This document shows, piece by piece, positions 27,457 to 38,000 of a DNA stretch of 64,000 nucleotides (positions within the stretch are counted from its first letter, which is position 1; every line of letters starts with the position of its first letter). The position numbers and the translations under genes are program-made. The notes below the pieces were generated by a model. The model was not told the origin of the DNA, searched no databases, and was given only the letters and a program-made list of their open reading frames with translations. The stretch comes from Epithemia pelagica (taxonomy: Eukaryota > Bacillariophyta > Bacillariophyceae > Surirellales > Surirellaceae). The stretch is taken from NCBI GenBank assembly GCA_946965045.2, contig OX337236.1:1922001-1986000 (forward strand), given 5' to 3'.

Positions 27457-29820
27457 ATGGCGCGCTCTTTGGTGTTGTTTGGACTGTATTCTCTCTTGCC
27501 GCCACTCGGCAACAGCTTTGTTCCGCCTCGGCACTCGTTCCCATTGGACAGCGATTCGATTGAATTCCAGACAACGTCGTGGTCCAAAACCTCAAGAAAC
27601 ACCGTCCTGTTTCAACAAGCACCACCCACGACGGACCCCGACGAGGATGATTCCTCAGTGTCGTCCTCCTCGTCCTTTTCCAAACCCAACCAAAATGTTC
27701 CCATAAAGCCAAGCACTACCTTACAGGAACAATCCAAATGGCAGTCCTTGACACGCGCCGCCCTCGGTTTGGAGTCCTCCAGTTCACTAACGTCTCTGGA
27801 ATTGTTGGGAACCACAACACTAGTGACAACAACCATCAGCAACAACAATGGCAACGGTCAACTCTGTCTCGTGGTAGGCCAAGAACGATGGACATCATCT
27901 GGTACACCACAGCAACAACAACAACCGGCCTTGATTATTCCCTTGATTCGGGACAGTTACCTTCAACCCCTGGAGGCTGCCGTTCACGGTCAACCAGTCG
28001 TCGGTGGCGAATTTCGCTTGTTGCGTCTCAATGCCAATTTGGTCAATCGGGACAATGGACTCTGGGACAATGTGCCGTGGTCGTCGTGGACCGTGGATAC
28101 TGTCAATCAACGAAACATCGACGGGGCCGGCAATGTCATTGCAGCCCAGTTTCACATGGGCAAACGAGATGCCTACAATGTCATGATGGGCAAGGATTGG
28201 TTCACGTACTACCAACGGTCCACCAGTTCTCGAGCCGTCTCATCCTTGGCACAACAATTGCGAACTGTTGTCTCTGCTTCCAAAACACCAAACGACAACC
28301 ATGACAAGGAGGAAGATACCGACCGCCAGAGTCGTCATGCCTTGGCGATGCGATTGGTGGAATTCCAAATCCGAGAGGTGGAACTGGAAGTGGCCGAATT
28401 GGATTATCAATTGGCCGTGGCACGGGTCCAAACGCCGGATCAAGTGACAGTGCTGGAATTTCAAAAAGAAGAAGTTCTGGTGGGACTCCAAGCCCTTCAA
28501 GACCAATGGAAGGAATTAGTGGAAACCGATCCATCCAATTCGCAGACACCATCTTCCAAAGAAAAAGATGATGACGATCGCGGGTTGATGGAGCGGATTC
28601 TCAAGTTGGTGGATAAGCGTCAACCAGCTCCCTATCGAGGTGCCACGGGCTATGCTCCCTACCAAGGCAAGACTGCCGAACACGAAGGCTCACCGCAAAC
28701 CTTTACCAGTTCATACCAAATGCTCGCAAATATCATGGAAAATCAGCTCAAGGCCCAAGTGATTGGATGTGTCTTGGAAAATACCAGCTTGTTGGATGGG
28801 ACCGTCGTGGTGGGTGGAGCACTCGTCCTGCAACGACAAACGGCACAAAAACAAGTGTCCATCTTGGGACAAGCCTATACGGTCAACGACGAAGAGCAAG
28901 ACTATGGAAATCCAGGCATTACCGGTGGCGAAACCATTGTAGTAGAATGTCAAGCGGATGAAGCCATTGGCATGAGCTTGGTTTGCCCCAACCTTGCATT
29001 GCAGATTGAAACCAACTTGTGGGAAGCCTGGACTGTCATGGCCGAGCCGGGCGAACCGCAAAACAATCGTGATAAAACCAGTTCATCGTCGTCGTCGTCA
29101 GTCTTGGAACAGTGGAGAGTGATGGATACAGAACTGTCCCTGTTGATGGAAGGTCAAGCTCGGAATACATCCGCAACGGAACGAGTGGCACCGATTCGTG
29201 TCCCACGAACTGCCACGTCACTGTACGATACCATGATTGCCCAATTGACACGTTCGGACCAGTCGTCACCTTCTTCCAGTGAGGATGAAACCTTTTCCAC
29301 GGACAATCCCGTGAAAACCTTGTCGCAACTCGATTCCATGACCAATTCCGAAAAGGCACAAACGCTCCTGTCCATGAGCACGTTTCAAGGCCGTTTACCC
29401 CGACCACGGACCATTCGACAAGCGCAGCAAGCAAATTCAAAACAAGATGAGGTGAATAATCCATTGGATGAATTGCTTTTGCCACGGATTGATGAATCGG
29501 TGCGTCGTCAGTACCGCATTCGACAAGCCCAACAAAGGGGAGATACCGACTTGGTTCAAGCCTTGGAACAAGAAAAATCGTCTCGTCAACAGGCTCAAGA
29601 AGCGGCCGACACGGCGCGAGCCTTGGGACAAGACCAAGAAGCAGATCGGTGGCAACAGGAAGCGGAATTGCTCGAAAGTTTGCGAGCCGATGTAACCCAA
29701 GACGAAGGGAGTTATTCGAGATTTTTGGATCGAGATGAATGGTACGAAAGAGAACGCCAAAAAACGGCACGTCGAGCCAACAAAAAGAAATTTGGGACCT
29801 TGTTAGATGGCATTGAGTGA
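27457..29820 (+). CDS. Plastid-targeted protein of unknown function
   Basis: 787 residues from the ATG at 27,457 (context acgaccATGG), preferred over an in-frame start 39 bases upstream because it begins directly with a signal peptide (ARSLVLFGLYSLL). Cleavage is predicted near GNS with Phe following, then a Ser/Thr-rich stretch: the stramenopile plastid-entry pattern. The mature protein has an N-terminal globular part (about 110-260), a Leu/Glu-rich coiled coil (about 295-365, including LVEFQIREVELEVAELDYQL), a beta-rich region (about 400-540) starting RGATGYAPYQGK, and a Gln/Arg-rich helical tail (about 650-787). I do not recognise the family. The shared promoter region suggests co-regulation with the S1 protein. 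Confidence 0.75.
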   Translation: MARSLVLFGLYSLLPPLGNSFVPPRHSFPLDSDSIEFQTTSWSKTSRNTVLFQQAPPTTDPDEDDSSVSSSSSFSKPNQNVPIKPSTTLQEQSKWQSLTRAALGLESSSSLTSLELLGTTTLVTTTISNNNGNGQLCLVVGQERWTSSGTPQQQQQPALIIPLIRDSYLQPLEAAVHGQPVVGGEFRLLRLNANLVNRDNGLWDNVPWSSWTVDTVNQRNIDGAGNVIAAQFHMGKRDAYNVMMGKDWFTYYQRSTSSRAVSSLAQQLRTVVSASKTPNDNHDKEEDTDRQSRHALAMRLVEFQIREVELEVAELDYQLAVARVQTPDQVTVLEFQKEEVLVGLQALQDQWKELVETDPSNSQTPSSKEKDDDDRGLMERILKLVDKRQPAPYRGATGYAPYQGKTAEHEGSPQTFTSSYQMLANIMENQLKAQVIGCVLENTSLLDGTVVVGGALVLQRQTAQKQVSILGQAYTVNDEEQDYGNPGITGGETIVVECQADEAIGMSLVCPNLALQIETNLWEAWTVMAEPGEPQNNRDKTSSSSSSSVLEQWRVMDTELSLLMEGQARNTSATERVAPIRVPRTATSLYDTMIAQLTRSDQSSPSSSEDETFSTDNPVKTLSQLDSMTNSEKAQTLLSMSTFQGRLPRPRTIRQAQQANSKQDEVNNPLDELLLPRIDESVRRQYRIRQAQQRGDTDLVQALEQEKSSRQQAQEAADTARALGQDQEADRWQQEAELLESLRADVTQDEGSYSRFLDRDEWYERERQKTARRANKKKFGTLLDGIE

Positions 29821-30093
29821 ATAACTAATACATCCGTATCGATGGGGGTGAAGCAGACCGCATAAGCTCAACACCGAATTACTTTGGTATTTTTGGAGGG
29901 AATGGTGCAAACCTGAAATGGACATGGATCCTTTGACCAAACGTCTCTGTGACGCGGTCGTACGACCTATTGAAGAGTCAATGCATTTAAGCCAGAGACA
30001 AGACAAAGTTGTTCATTCATGATAAGCTCTTCGTTTCGGTTCCATGCTCCCTTTGTATTTTCAGGATGACGTTTTCTAAATTAGACATTACGA

Positions 30094-32130
30094 CTAACCG
30101 CGAACCATTAAGAGCCCTTCATCGTAGAGCGATTGCGTGACGCCCACCTTGTCTTCGATCGTGTCATGAAACAAACTTTCAACACCTATCCAGTGTGGTT
30201 CAGTGGTTTGAAGCAATTGTTCCAAGGCGGGGCCATCGTCTAATTCGAACTCCAAGGGACTCATGGGGTTGCCATGATACTCTCGTGAATTGTCTAAACA
30301 GTGGTAAACGACCGCCTTGTCATCCTCCAACACCAACCGTGCAATTCCTGGACGGACCAAGCGAACCAACATGCCCGGTTCTATCTCGACCGTTCGTGCA
30401 TGACCGGCGCTGGTTGCTTGTACCTCAGCTTTGCTGAGTGCCGGCGGTTGGCACGAGGAGAGAAATTGTTTCGAGATTTGATCGCAGGAAGCGTCCAACA
30501 AATCCATGGCTTCCTTGGCCACGCGCATAATCCGTGCCTTGGCCTGATTCCGAAACTCTTCTTGAAGTTGTTGCATTTTCATTTCGGCTTGGTCCTGCTC
30601 CTGCTCTTCCAGTTTTCCTTTCAAGAGCTCTGGAACATGGCGGTTCGCATACGCGGCTCCCATGTAGTCAAGAAATCGAACTGGCAAGCCCTCCCGCAAG
30701 GCGGTGGATGTTTCGCTGGCCGCTGCCGCTTCAAGTGCTTCGGGAAGGACAATTTCAAGCAGATCCACCCAGGCCCATTGTTGCATTGCAGATACAGTCA
30801 AATGCAGCGAATGTCCATCGTCCTTTTTTCCACCCGGTAAGGTACATGCTTGGTGGATCCATCCTCGTGGCATATATAAAACGTCTCCCGGCGAGAGAAC
30901 AACATCCATGACGGGCTTTACATCAGCCAAATCATCTGGTACATAGTCGGGGCTGCTTTGGCGTGGCAGCGTTTCTCCCTTGTTGAGAGGTCGATAGACT
31001 TTCCATCGTTTCCGTCCCTGCAGTTGGAGACAAAAGGCTTCAATGTCATCGTAGTGGGGAGCAAAGCCTTGTGACGACTCGGGTGGTGTGAGGTAGGCAT
31101 TGGCACCCACCATGCATCCCAACTCCAATTCTATCATGTGCAACAAGGCCTGTACTGGATCACAATTCTTGTGTGGACACAAGAGACGGACAGTACACCC
31201 TTTTTGGTAATGTGTCCACACAAGTTCGGAATCCGCTTCGACAAACCTATCTCCATCTTGGTCACCGGCCTCGTTTGCCTGTGTGGCCACTGATGATGAC
31301 GATGGGATGAGATCCAAGGTAGTTCGACGCATGACTCCATGCTTATCTTTTTCGTATCTTGTAACATTCAAGTCGCGACCATAGTACATGCGGTTGTTGG
31401 CAAGCATGTCTTTAATTTGTTGCAAGGAAAGAAAGCCATCAAAACGGTGTCGGTGTTTGGAAGAACTTTGTTGAATCAATAAGGCTTGCTTTTCCCAGTA
31501 CTCTTCCATAAATTCATGTGTAGTGATTTCAGCAGGTTGAAGAAGAAAGTTCAAACTACAATTGGCTCGTTGTCGGGCCGATAAACCAGTCAACTCTGCC
31601 AAACTGGGATCTGGTTGAACGATTTCCAGGAGAGAGCTGCAACCCGATGGTGGTGTGACTTGTTCGTCTGGAGGCGCTGTCAATTGAGACTTTTTCTTCC
31701 TGGTGTCCACCTTTGCAGACGTTGTCGGTTCCTCATCCTCCTTGTCCATGATCGATTCGTCATCCTCCTCTTCTCCATTGGAATGCGTCATGGCATGGTT
31801 CGTGTTTTTGCTCTTGAAAGCCGAAGCGGAATCAAGGTACTCAGAGTCCTCTCCATCTTCTTCTCTCGGTCTCTTCTTTTCATTGGTATTGTTCATCAAA
31901 GAAACACGCCCTAAGGAAGAGTCATGCTCTGGTTCTTGGCGACTCGGCGAGATATCGTCGTCGCCCTCCTCTAGCTTTTCAACTGCATCTTTGGTGTTTT
32001 TCGGATCAACCTGCAATAATTTTTGCTTTTTCTTGGCTCGCTTTTTTGCGGCTCGAGACACTCCACCCATGGTTACCATGCTGCTGATGCTCGCAAGGGA
32101 GCATTCATCGTGACATGACAAATTCGACAA
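30094..32130 (-). CDS. RIOX1 (NO66-like): JmjC-domain ribosomal oxygenase, NO66/RIOX1 type
   Basis: The frame opens at 32,130, but the most likely start is the ATG at 32,070 (aaccATGGG), giving about 658 residues that begin MGGVSRAAKKRAKKKQK, a nucleolar/nuclear targeting stretch. An acidic Ser-rich linker follows. The JmjC core includes FMEEYWEKQALLI, NAYLTPP, the Fe(II)-binding HYDD (His-x-Asp), the ligand-binding GRKRWKVYRPL and the distal His in PRGWIHQA, with LHLTVSAMQQWAW after it. A winged-helix-like C-terminal domain completes the fold (LLVRLVRP..., ARLVLEDDKAVVYHCLDNSR). The family hydroxylates a His of ribosomal protein L8/uL2 using 2-oxoglutarate. It is convergent with the plastid-protein gene and divergent from the alpha2delta-like gene. 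Confidence 0.92.
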   Translation of the reverse strand: MSNLSCHDECSLASISSMVTMGGVSRAAKKRAKKKQKLLQVDPKNTKDAVEKLEEGDDDISPSRQEPEHDSSLGRVSLMNNTNEKKRPREEDGEDSEYLDSASAFKSKNTNHAMTHSNGEEEDDESIMDKEDEEPTTSAKVDTRKKKSQLTAPPDEQVTPPSGCSSLLEIVQPDPSLAELTGLSARQRANCSLNFLLQPAEITTHEFMEEYWEKQALLIQQSSSKHRHRFDGFLSLQQIKDMLANNRMYYGRDLNVTRYEKDKHGVMRRTTLDLIPSSSSVATQANEAGDQDGDRFVEADSELVWTHYQKGCTVRLLCPHKNCDPVQALLHMIELELGCMVGANAYLTPPESSQGFAPHYDDIEAFCLQLQGRKRWKVYRPLNKGETLPRQSSPDYVPDDLADVKPVMDVVLSPGDVLYMPRGWIHQACTLPGGKKDDGHSLHLTVSAMQQWAWVDLLEIVLPEALEAAAASETSTALREGLPVRFLDYMGAAYANRHVPELLKGKLEEQEQDQAEMKMQQLQEEFRNQAKARIMRVAKEAMDLLDASCDQISKQFLSSCQPPALSKAEVQATSAGHARTVEIEPGMLVRLVRPGIARLVLEDDKAVVYHCLDNSREYHGNPMSPLEFELDDGPALEQLLQTTEPHWIGVESLFHDTIEDKVGVTQSLYDEGLLMVRG

Positions 32131-32519
32131 AGATTCTCAATAGTCTACCTCTGCTAAGGCTTGGGTACAATATCTTTTGGAGGAGGCAAAGAACCTGCGC
32201 GACTGCTCTGATACATCAAATCTATTCCCCAGCTTTCTTCTGAAATAACGCAACCGATGGAGAAAGAGTCGATTCACCACACCGCACAGGGGGGCTTTGA
32301 TCCCCAGCGGGGTGGGTATGTAGGGAGTAATTTCAGTCATAAAGTACAAACTACACCCATTAAATCACCACCTCTGGAGAGTGAGATGTGATGCTGTATT
32401 TCCATTTCCCCCAGCGAGGTAGAATTACGCCCCATAAGACTACACCGCTGGGAAGTGATCCGAATGCAATTGCACACACGCTTCTATTCACTTTTTTCTT
32501 CGTTCTCTTGTGGTCGACC
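32071..32519. promoter_or_regulatory. Divergent intergenic region RIOX1-like / alpha2delta-like
   Basis: 449 bp between the preferred start codons. Both flanking frames extend into it upstream of their preferred ATGs, but without domain content. No defined regulatory element was found. Confidence 0.45.
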
Positions 32520-34625
32520 ATGACGACGATCCTTCATCACCGTCGTTCCAAATCTGTCCTATGGTGGATACGGGTATTCCTGTTTCTTTCGTGTGTCGCT
32601 CATGGCACCGAGTTTGACGAAGAAAGGTTTAAGGAGCTCGTTGAAAAGATAGAGGAAAATGTTCGAGAGCTGGCCCGCAAAGTCGAACAACTATACCCAA
32701 TTCGATGCAATGAATTCTTCATGTCAGCGTGTACCAAAGCCAATTACGACCATTGTCTTTCAAGCTTCCCTAACCCTTCGTGTCCTGGAGGAGATGCATT
32801 TCACAATTCAGCATGTGGAGAAGCCTCCACTTGCTCCGCAAGTTACTCGTATGATTCATCCGTTGTGATTCTGAACGAACGTCTCACTTCGGATGAGGAA
32901 AACAACAATATTCCTCAAGATCCTCAAGTCATTGAGTCCATTTGCTTCTCAAGGCCGCTCGATGAGTACTTCATTACAAAGCGCAACGAGGATAAGGAAT
33001 ATTGGAAAGGATGGGGCTCTGAACCGTCGGCCATGTATTTTGCCAGTCATACTGGTGCAATGCGCATGTACCCGGCCAGAACCTATTCAACCTGTGGAGA
33101 CTATGACCCTCATGTTCGAGACTGGTATGTTTCAGCGAGTAGCGTTCCCAAGGATGTTGTCTTGGTCCTTGACATTTCCAGATCAATGATTGGAAACAAA
33201 ATCGACACACTAAAGGCCGCCGCAATCCGAATCATTAACACCTTAACCCCCTGGGACCGCATCGCCATTATACCATTTGGAGACAAAGCAATCGATATTA
33301 CTGACAATGGCCAGCTGGCACCAGCAACAAAGAAGAACATTGAAAATCTCACCAATCAAGTACAAGAGCTGGAAGTCAAGAAGGAAGACGAAGCCCCTAA
33401 TTTTTACCAGGCCTTTGAAATGTCCTTTGATATGTTGGTCGCCTCGAATCCACGAGATGATAGAGACAGCTGCAACACGGCAATTTTGTTCCTCTCGAAC
33501 GGAGACATGGGGACGTCCCAAGACACAGCGGAAGATGTTATTGAATTGGTCAGTACACGCATTGCTGCTACAGAGGCTCTTCTTGATCATCGCATCTACT
33601 TATTCGCGTATAGCATTGAGAATCAAATCAAACCATTTCCTTCTCAGCTCGCCTGCTCTGTCCCCAACGGAGTTTGGGACGAGATTGAAGATGTGAATGA
33701 TATCGTGGAGAGTTTGTCGAGCTACTACAAACTGTTCGCACTCAGGCTTGGAAGTGATGAAAACCAAGGCTTCGTTTCTTGGGCTGAACCATATGTCTAT
33801 GCGTCCATTCAGGAATTTGGCACTACGGCAAGCGCACCCGTCTATGATAGGTCGCAGGAACCCCCTATATTCCTCGGCGTCGTGGCGATAGATTTTCTGA
33901 TTCCAGCTCTCGATGCCGCACTTGGGGACACGAACGCTTACACTGAAGAATTCAACAAGCTTTTTGCTGACCTCATAACCTGGAGCTGCCCTCGACTTGG
34001 ACTGGGAGAATGTGTTTTGGAATCTTGGCGCCGCCAAGCGTCCTGCCCCAACAACAACAACTGTACCGAGGCCGACTTTTTGCCCATCGAAGAGAAATGC
34101 CCCACCCAAAATGACGACAAAGACCCTTGGGACAATGTAGAGAGAAAGGGCCTTTCCTTTCTTGAGCGGGCTTGTTGTCGAGTCGGTTCTACGAGCGCAG
34201 AGGACACGACCTGTCCAAACCCCGACGGTGGTGGTGGAGATGACGTCAATCTAGCTCTTATTCTGGGTGTCACATTGGGAGGCGTATTTGGTTTATTCCT
34301 AGGTGCTTGTTTTGTGGTGTATTTGATCGGATCGTGCACAGATGAACACGGATCCATCAGTATCAATGTACCACCCGAAGTTCCTCCGTACCGTGGTCCC
34401 ACGCCTCATGTTCCTTCAATTCCTCCTCCCCGATTTGTCCCCTCTTCGACTTCAAAACCTGCCACGACTGAACCAGAGCATCCTCGTGAAAACAACAATG
34501 ACCCATCTTCTATGGAGAACACGGCATCGTCGAACGCTACCTCTGGAAATAGCTTGAACGATGACGTCGAAGCAATGGGTGCTAGTGTTGCCGCGAGTAA
34601 CTTGCATGATACAGTGACGGAATAA
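32520..34625 (+). CDS. Alpha2delta-like voltage-gated calcium channel auxiliary subunit (VWA domain)
   Basis: 701 residues from the ATG at 32,520; the upstream in-frame ATG at 32,388 would add a second hydrophobic stretch. The N-terminal KSVLWWIRVFLFLSCVAHG is a signal peptide. A Cys-rich VWA-N-like part follows (DPHVRDWYVSASS is the typical lead-in), then a VWA domain starting DVVLVLDISRSM, with the DxSxS metal-coordination (MIDAS) site intact and AILFLSNGDMG downstream. A Cache-like region follows (WAEPYVYAS, FLGVVAIDFLI), a Cys-rich stalk, one membrane segment near the C-terminus (LALILGVTLGGVFGLFLGAC) and a Pro/Ser/Asn-rich cytoplasmic tail. This is the order of animal alpha2delta subunits, which assist trafficking of Cav channels; use with a diatom channel is inference. 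A transmembrane anchor replaces the GPI or delta-chain end. Confidence 0.82.
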   Translation: MTTILHHRRSKSVLWWIRVFLFLSCVAHGTEFDEERFKELVEKIEENVRELARKVEQLYPIRCNEFFMSACTKANYDHCLSSFPNPSCPGGDAFHNSACGEASTCSASYSYDSSVVILNERLTSDEENNNIPQDPQVIESICFSRPLDEYFITKRNEDKEYWKGWGSEPSAMYFASHTGAMRMYPARTYSTCGDYDPHVRDWYVSASSVPKDVVLVLDISRSMIGNKIDTLKAAAIRIINTLTPWDRIAIIPFGDKAIDITDNGQLAPATKKNIENLTNQVQELEVKKEDEAPNFYQAFEMSFDMLVASNPRDDRDSCNTAILFLSNGDMGTSQDTAEDVIELVSTRIAATEALLDHRIYLFAYSIENQIKPFPSQLACSVPNGVWDEIEDVNDIVESLSSYYKLFALRLGSDENQGFVSWAEPYVYASIQEFGTTASAPVYDRSQEPPIFLGVVAIDFLIPALDAALGDTNAYTEEFNKLFADLITWSCPRLGLGECVLESWRRQASCPNNNNCTEADFLPIEEKCPTQNDDKDPWDNVERKGLSFLERACCRVGSTSAEDTTCPNPDGGGGDDVNLALILGVTLGGVFGLFLGACFVVYLIGSCTDEHGSISINVPPEVPPYRGPTPHVPSIPPPRFVPSSTSKPATTEPEHPRENNNDPSSMENTASSNATSGNSLNDDVEAMGASVAASNLHDTVTE

Positions 34626-35034
34626 ACGGATACTTGTCATAATATGCGGCTACGAAGAAGAAGCGAAAAACATTAAAATCATACAAAGAACCTTTAACCC
34701 AGAAACTACATAACTGACTAAAAACTCCAAGAACCATCGTCATTTGTTTCGCTAGTGCCCAACCAAGTAGATTCACAAAATGCAAATTTGGTCCTTTTCA
34801 CCCCCAAGTAAAAGTTTGAGCACAGAGACAGATACGCCTGGTCACTGATTTGTGCTGGTTACGCCATGTCAAAAGATGGATGTTGGGAAGTTGGAGAGAC
34901 CTTTGAATTGCTCCACCAAGTTCCTCCGAGCAATCAAATGCTTTATGAGACTCCAAGGTCATAGTGGAGCGTACTGGGAATCCATCGCATACAAAGAGAC
35001 GAGGACGCTAGTGGTCTCGAACAACGAGACGGCG
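34626..35034. other. Convergent 3' intergenic region
   Basis: 409 bp between the stops of the alpha2delta-like gene and the WD40 gene. It holds both 3' UTRs. Short frames here have no recognisable content. Confidence 0.5.
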
Positions 35035-38000
35035 TCAAGGGCTTTGCAAGCACATCTGGGCTGAGAGGTAGTGCAATCGACAATCCAATTCAGAATGATC
35101 ACTTGGACCTTCCCATTCTGACGGCAACAAGGTCGGATCTTGCTGTTCCAGTGCCTGCCAACGAAGAAGGGACTGAGCTGCGGCATACCATGATGATAAT
35201 GTATCATTTGAACTCTTGCGTGACACATCTCGGTCTTTGTGCAAGCGCAGGTGTGTTTCTACCATTGTCCACAACTGATGACACAAGCGGGCCCTTGCTG
35301 AGTCTTGGTTGATTTGGACAACCAGAGCACGGGAAGTCACGGTCACACGACGTGGTCGTTTGTCATGCATTGTTCTGGAATTCTTCCTTTGCCTCAACCA
35401 GAGGCGATTATACAGCAAGCGGTCATCCAAAGCCTTTAAGGTGACTCTTATCCTTTCACTCGACTTACAGGTCGGGACAACAGGAGGACTCCAGGATTCC
35501 TGCATTGATGATCCATTATCTTCCTGTACGGCCTCCGCATCGATTGCTTCAGTGCGTCCTTGTATGTTGTTAGACATATAAGAGCTATTCATCAGCGTGT
35601 CTAAAGACTCCGCCTCTCCATCATCCTTGTTGACACTGGTAGTCCTCTCCCTCTGTTCGGCCTTGTTCGCAACGTTCCTTGCATGGCCTCTTTCCGCCAG
35701 CTCCCCGAGTCCGACGGCACTGGTGTTCACGCCCAGATTACACCTTGCTTCGTGTTCTTTCTCTTGTTCGACCAGAGTGTCATTGCGGACAATGTCCTGC
35801 GATAGATTGTCGTTCTCCTCCTTCCTTGACAGAGTCTTGTTTCCATGATTCGGTGGAGGCTGAGACAGCAGCGTTTCCGTGGTGACGGAATTCGAATTAG
35901 TTGTCTCGTTGAATGGTTCCTTTAAGGATGTATCAAATGCCAGTAATGTCATGATCTTTGCTGCCTCATGTTCTTCCGATGGTCTTGTCAACGGAGGCGA
36001 TGAACCTGGATTCGACAATGGTTCCAAACTGATACAAAGAGACTGGGTTGAAGGATGCTCCTCCGCAGCAGTTGGCGACTTGGACTCGTTCATGGTATTG
36101 GTTGTGCAAGATGTGGCACCCACTGGTACTTCCGAGCTCGTTTCATCCGCGGGGACAGCAAGTCGTAGGGGCCGATTGGACGAGTCGTTGACCGATTCGG
36201 GACACGATTTTTGTCGTTTGAGGCGATGATTGTCATGGGAAAGAGTGGGAGTGGAATCCGGACTGGCTCGTTTGCCTGGAATGACTTGTTCTTGCTGTTG
36301 CGAAAAGACAATGTTGCGTGATAGCTCGGACAATATAACACGCTTATTGTTGGCATCCAGAGGAGACGGTACCAGCTTTTCATGCGGTCGTGGTTGCGGT
36401 TGGTTGTGGAGAGTGGACAGTGACGGTGTGGCATCCTCGAAAGTGCCGTCGAGAGGATCGGATGAGTCTTTGGAAATGGAAGGAACCAATGGGTCGTTAT
36501 CCAACTGCATGTCTCTTTTTTGTGAGCCCATTTCGGAACAGGAAACGTCGATTGGAGTGGAGCAATCGGGTGCTATTGGAATCGACGTGTCTTTCATGGT
36601 ACTTGGCTCCAAGCCAGGCGAATCCTGCGGAATGGTATTCTCTGGCTGAGAACAGGGACTCGGCATGGACGCGGAGGGATGTGAATGAATGGGGCCTGGA
36701 TGGACGAGTCCAGGCAAGGAAGCGGTCGAGGAGGATGATGACGATATTCGTGACTGCTTGCTGGACAGGGTAGTCGACTGTGAGCCACTGTCCGAATCGC
36801 CCTGGGTCCCAACCATCGGCTGTACCTTGTTGATTCCAATCACGGGAGTGGGAGGTACAGAGCGATCATGACTTAGCATACCCTCGTTGGACACTGCTTC
36901 TTTCGTATCGTCACTGCCACCATTGTGTTGCCGGAGTTTCTCGTCATCCGTACGGTTCTCCGCATTCGCGCACCGAGTGGCTGGTTCGGTGGGATCCCAA
37001 AATCCCCAAAACGATGTGGGGGATGGTTCCAGTGCCCGTGACTCGGCTGCGGCTGCCAGGGCGGGGACAATGGTCTCGGGAGGGTCCATGGGACAAATCA
37101 CCAATCTCCCCTTGTTGCGTGTGGCACTATAAATGGCCGCCGCCGCCAGGGCCAGTCCGGGTTGTCCCACCCGACCCACTCCCAAACATCGATGGACCCC
37201 GGCCGGCAAACTGCCAAAGGCGGGATGCGGCAGTGTGGTACACTGGGACGTGGACGACGATGACGAGGGAGTTGTTGTCGTCGACGTATCCTTCTTGCGG
37301 TTGTTGTGGTGCAACGAGTGTGGTCCTTGTTGTTGTTGTTGTTGTTGTTGGGGATTGTAATTCCAGACGGAACCATTGGACAATTGCAACAAGACATGAT
37401 TGGAATCGTACCCCGTCGTATAGGCCGCATCGAGACATGTGAGATCTCCTCGACCCGGACGACGGCGTCCGCCGCCTGGTTCGGCCACGGACGGCGAGGG
37501 GATTCCGGGCAGGGCCATTTCGGAATGGTGGAACCACGCCACGGGTTTCGTGTCGCCGTCGCCACGTGGTCCTCCTCCATCATACGAGTCTTCCAGCGAC
37601 ACGAGGGACATTTGATTGTACCACTCACTGCCTCCACACAAGGACAAATTGCCGGCCACGGCGAGAGCCGCTTCGGTATTGGCCACGTCCGTGTAGGCCG
37701 GTCGTTTCCGAACGGGTTGCTTGGTGGTGGTGGGTTCGGGAGGTCCCTCCTTGGAGGACGACGTTGATACGGGTAGATCTTCACTGGTCAAATCCCACAC
37801 CCGCAACTTTTGACCATCTGATTTGCTCAAGGCCTCCAATCGTGTCGTTCCCGGACATCTGCGAAACTGCAAAAATTGAATGGTGGTTCCATTGGTTTGC
37901 GTATTGTAGAGTTGGACCCACGTGGGAACAAGGGCTTGACCACGACGACTACTCTGCGTGCTCGAACTTGGTGGTGGCGGCGTAAACTTCCAAATGTGAA

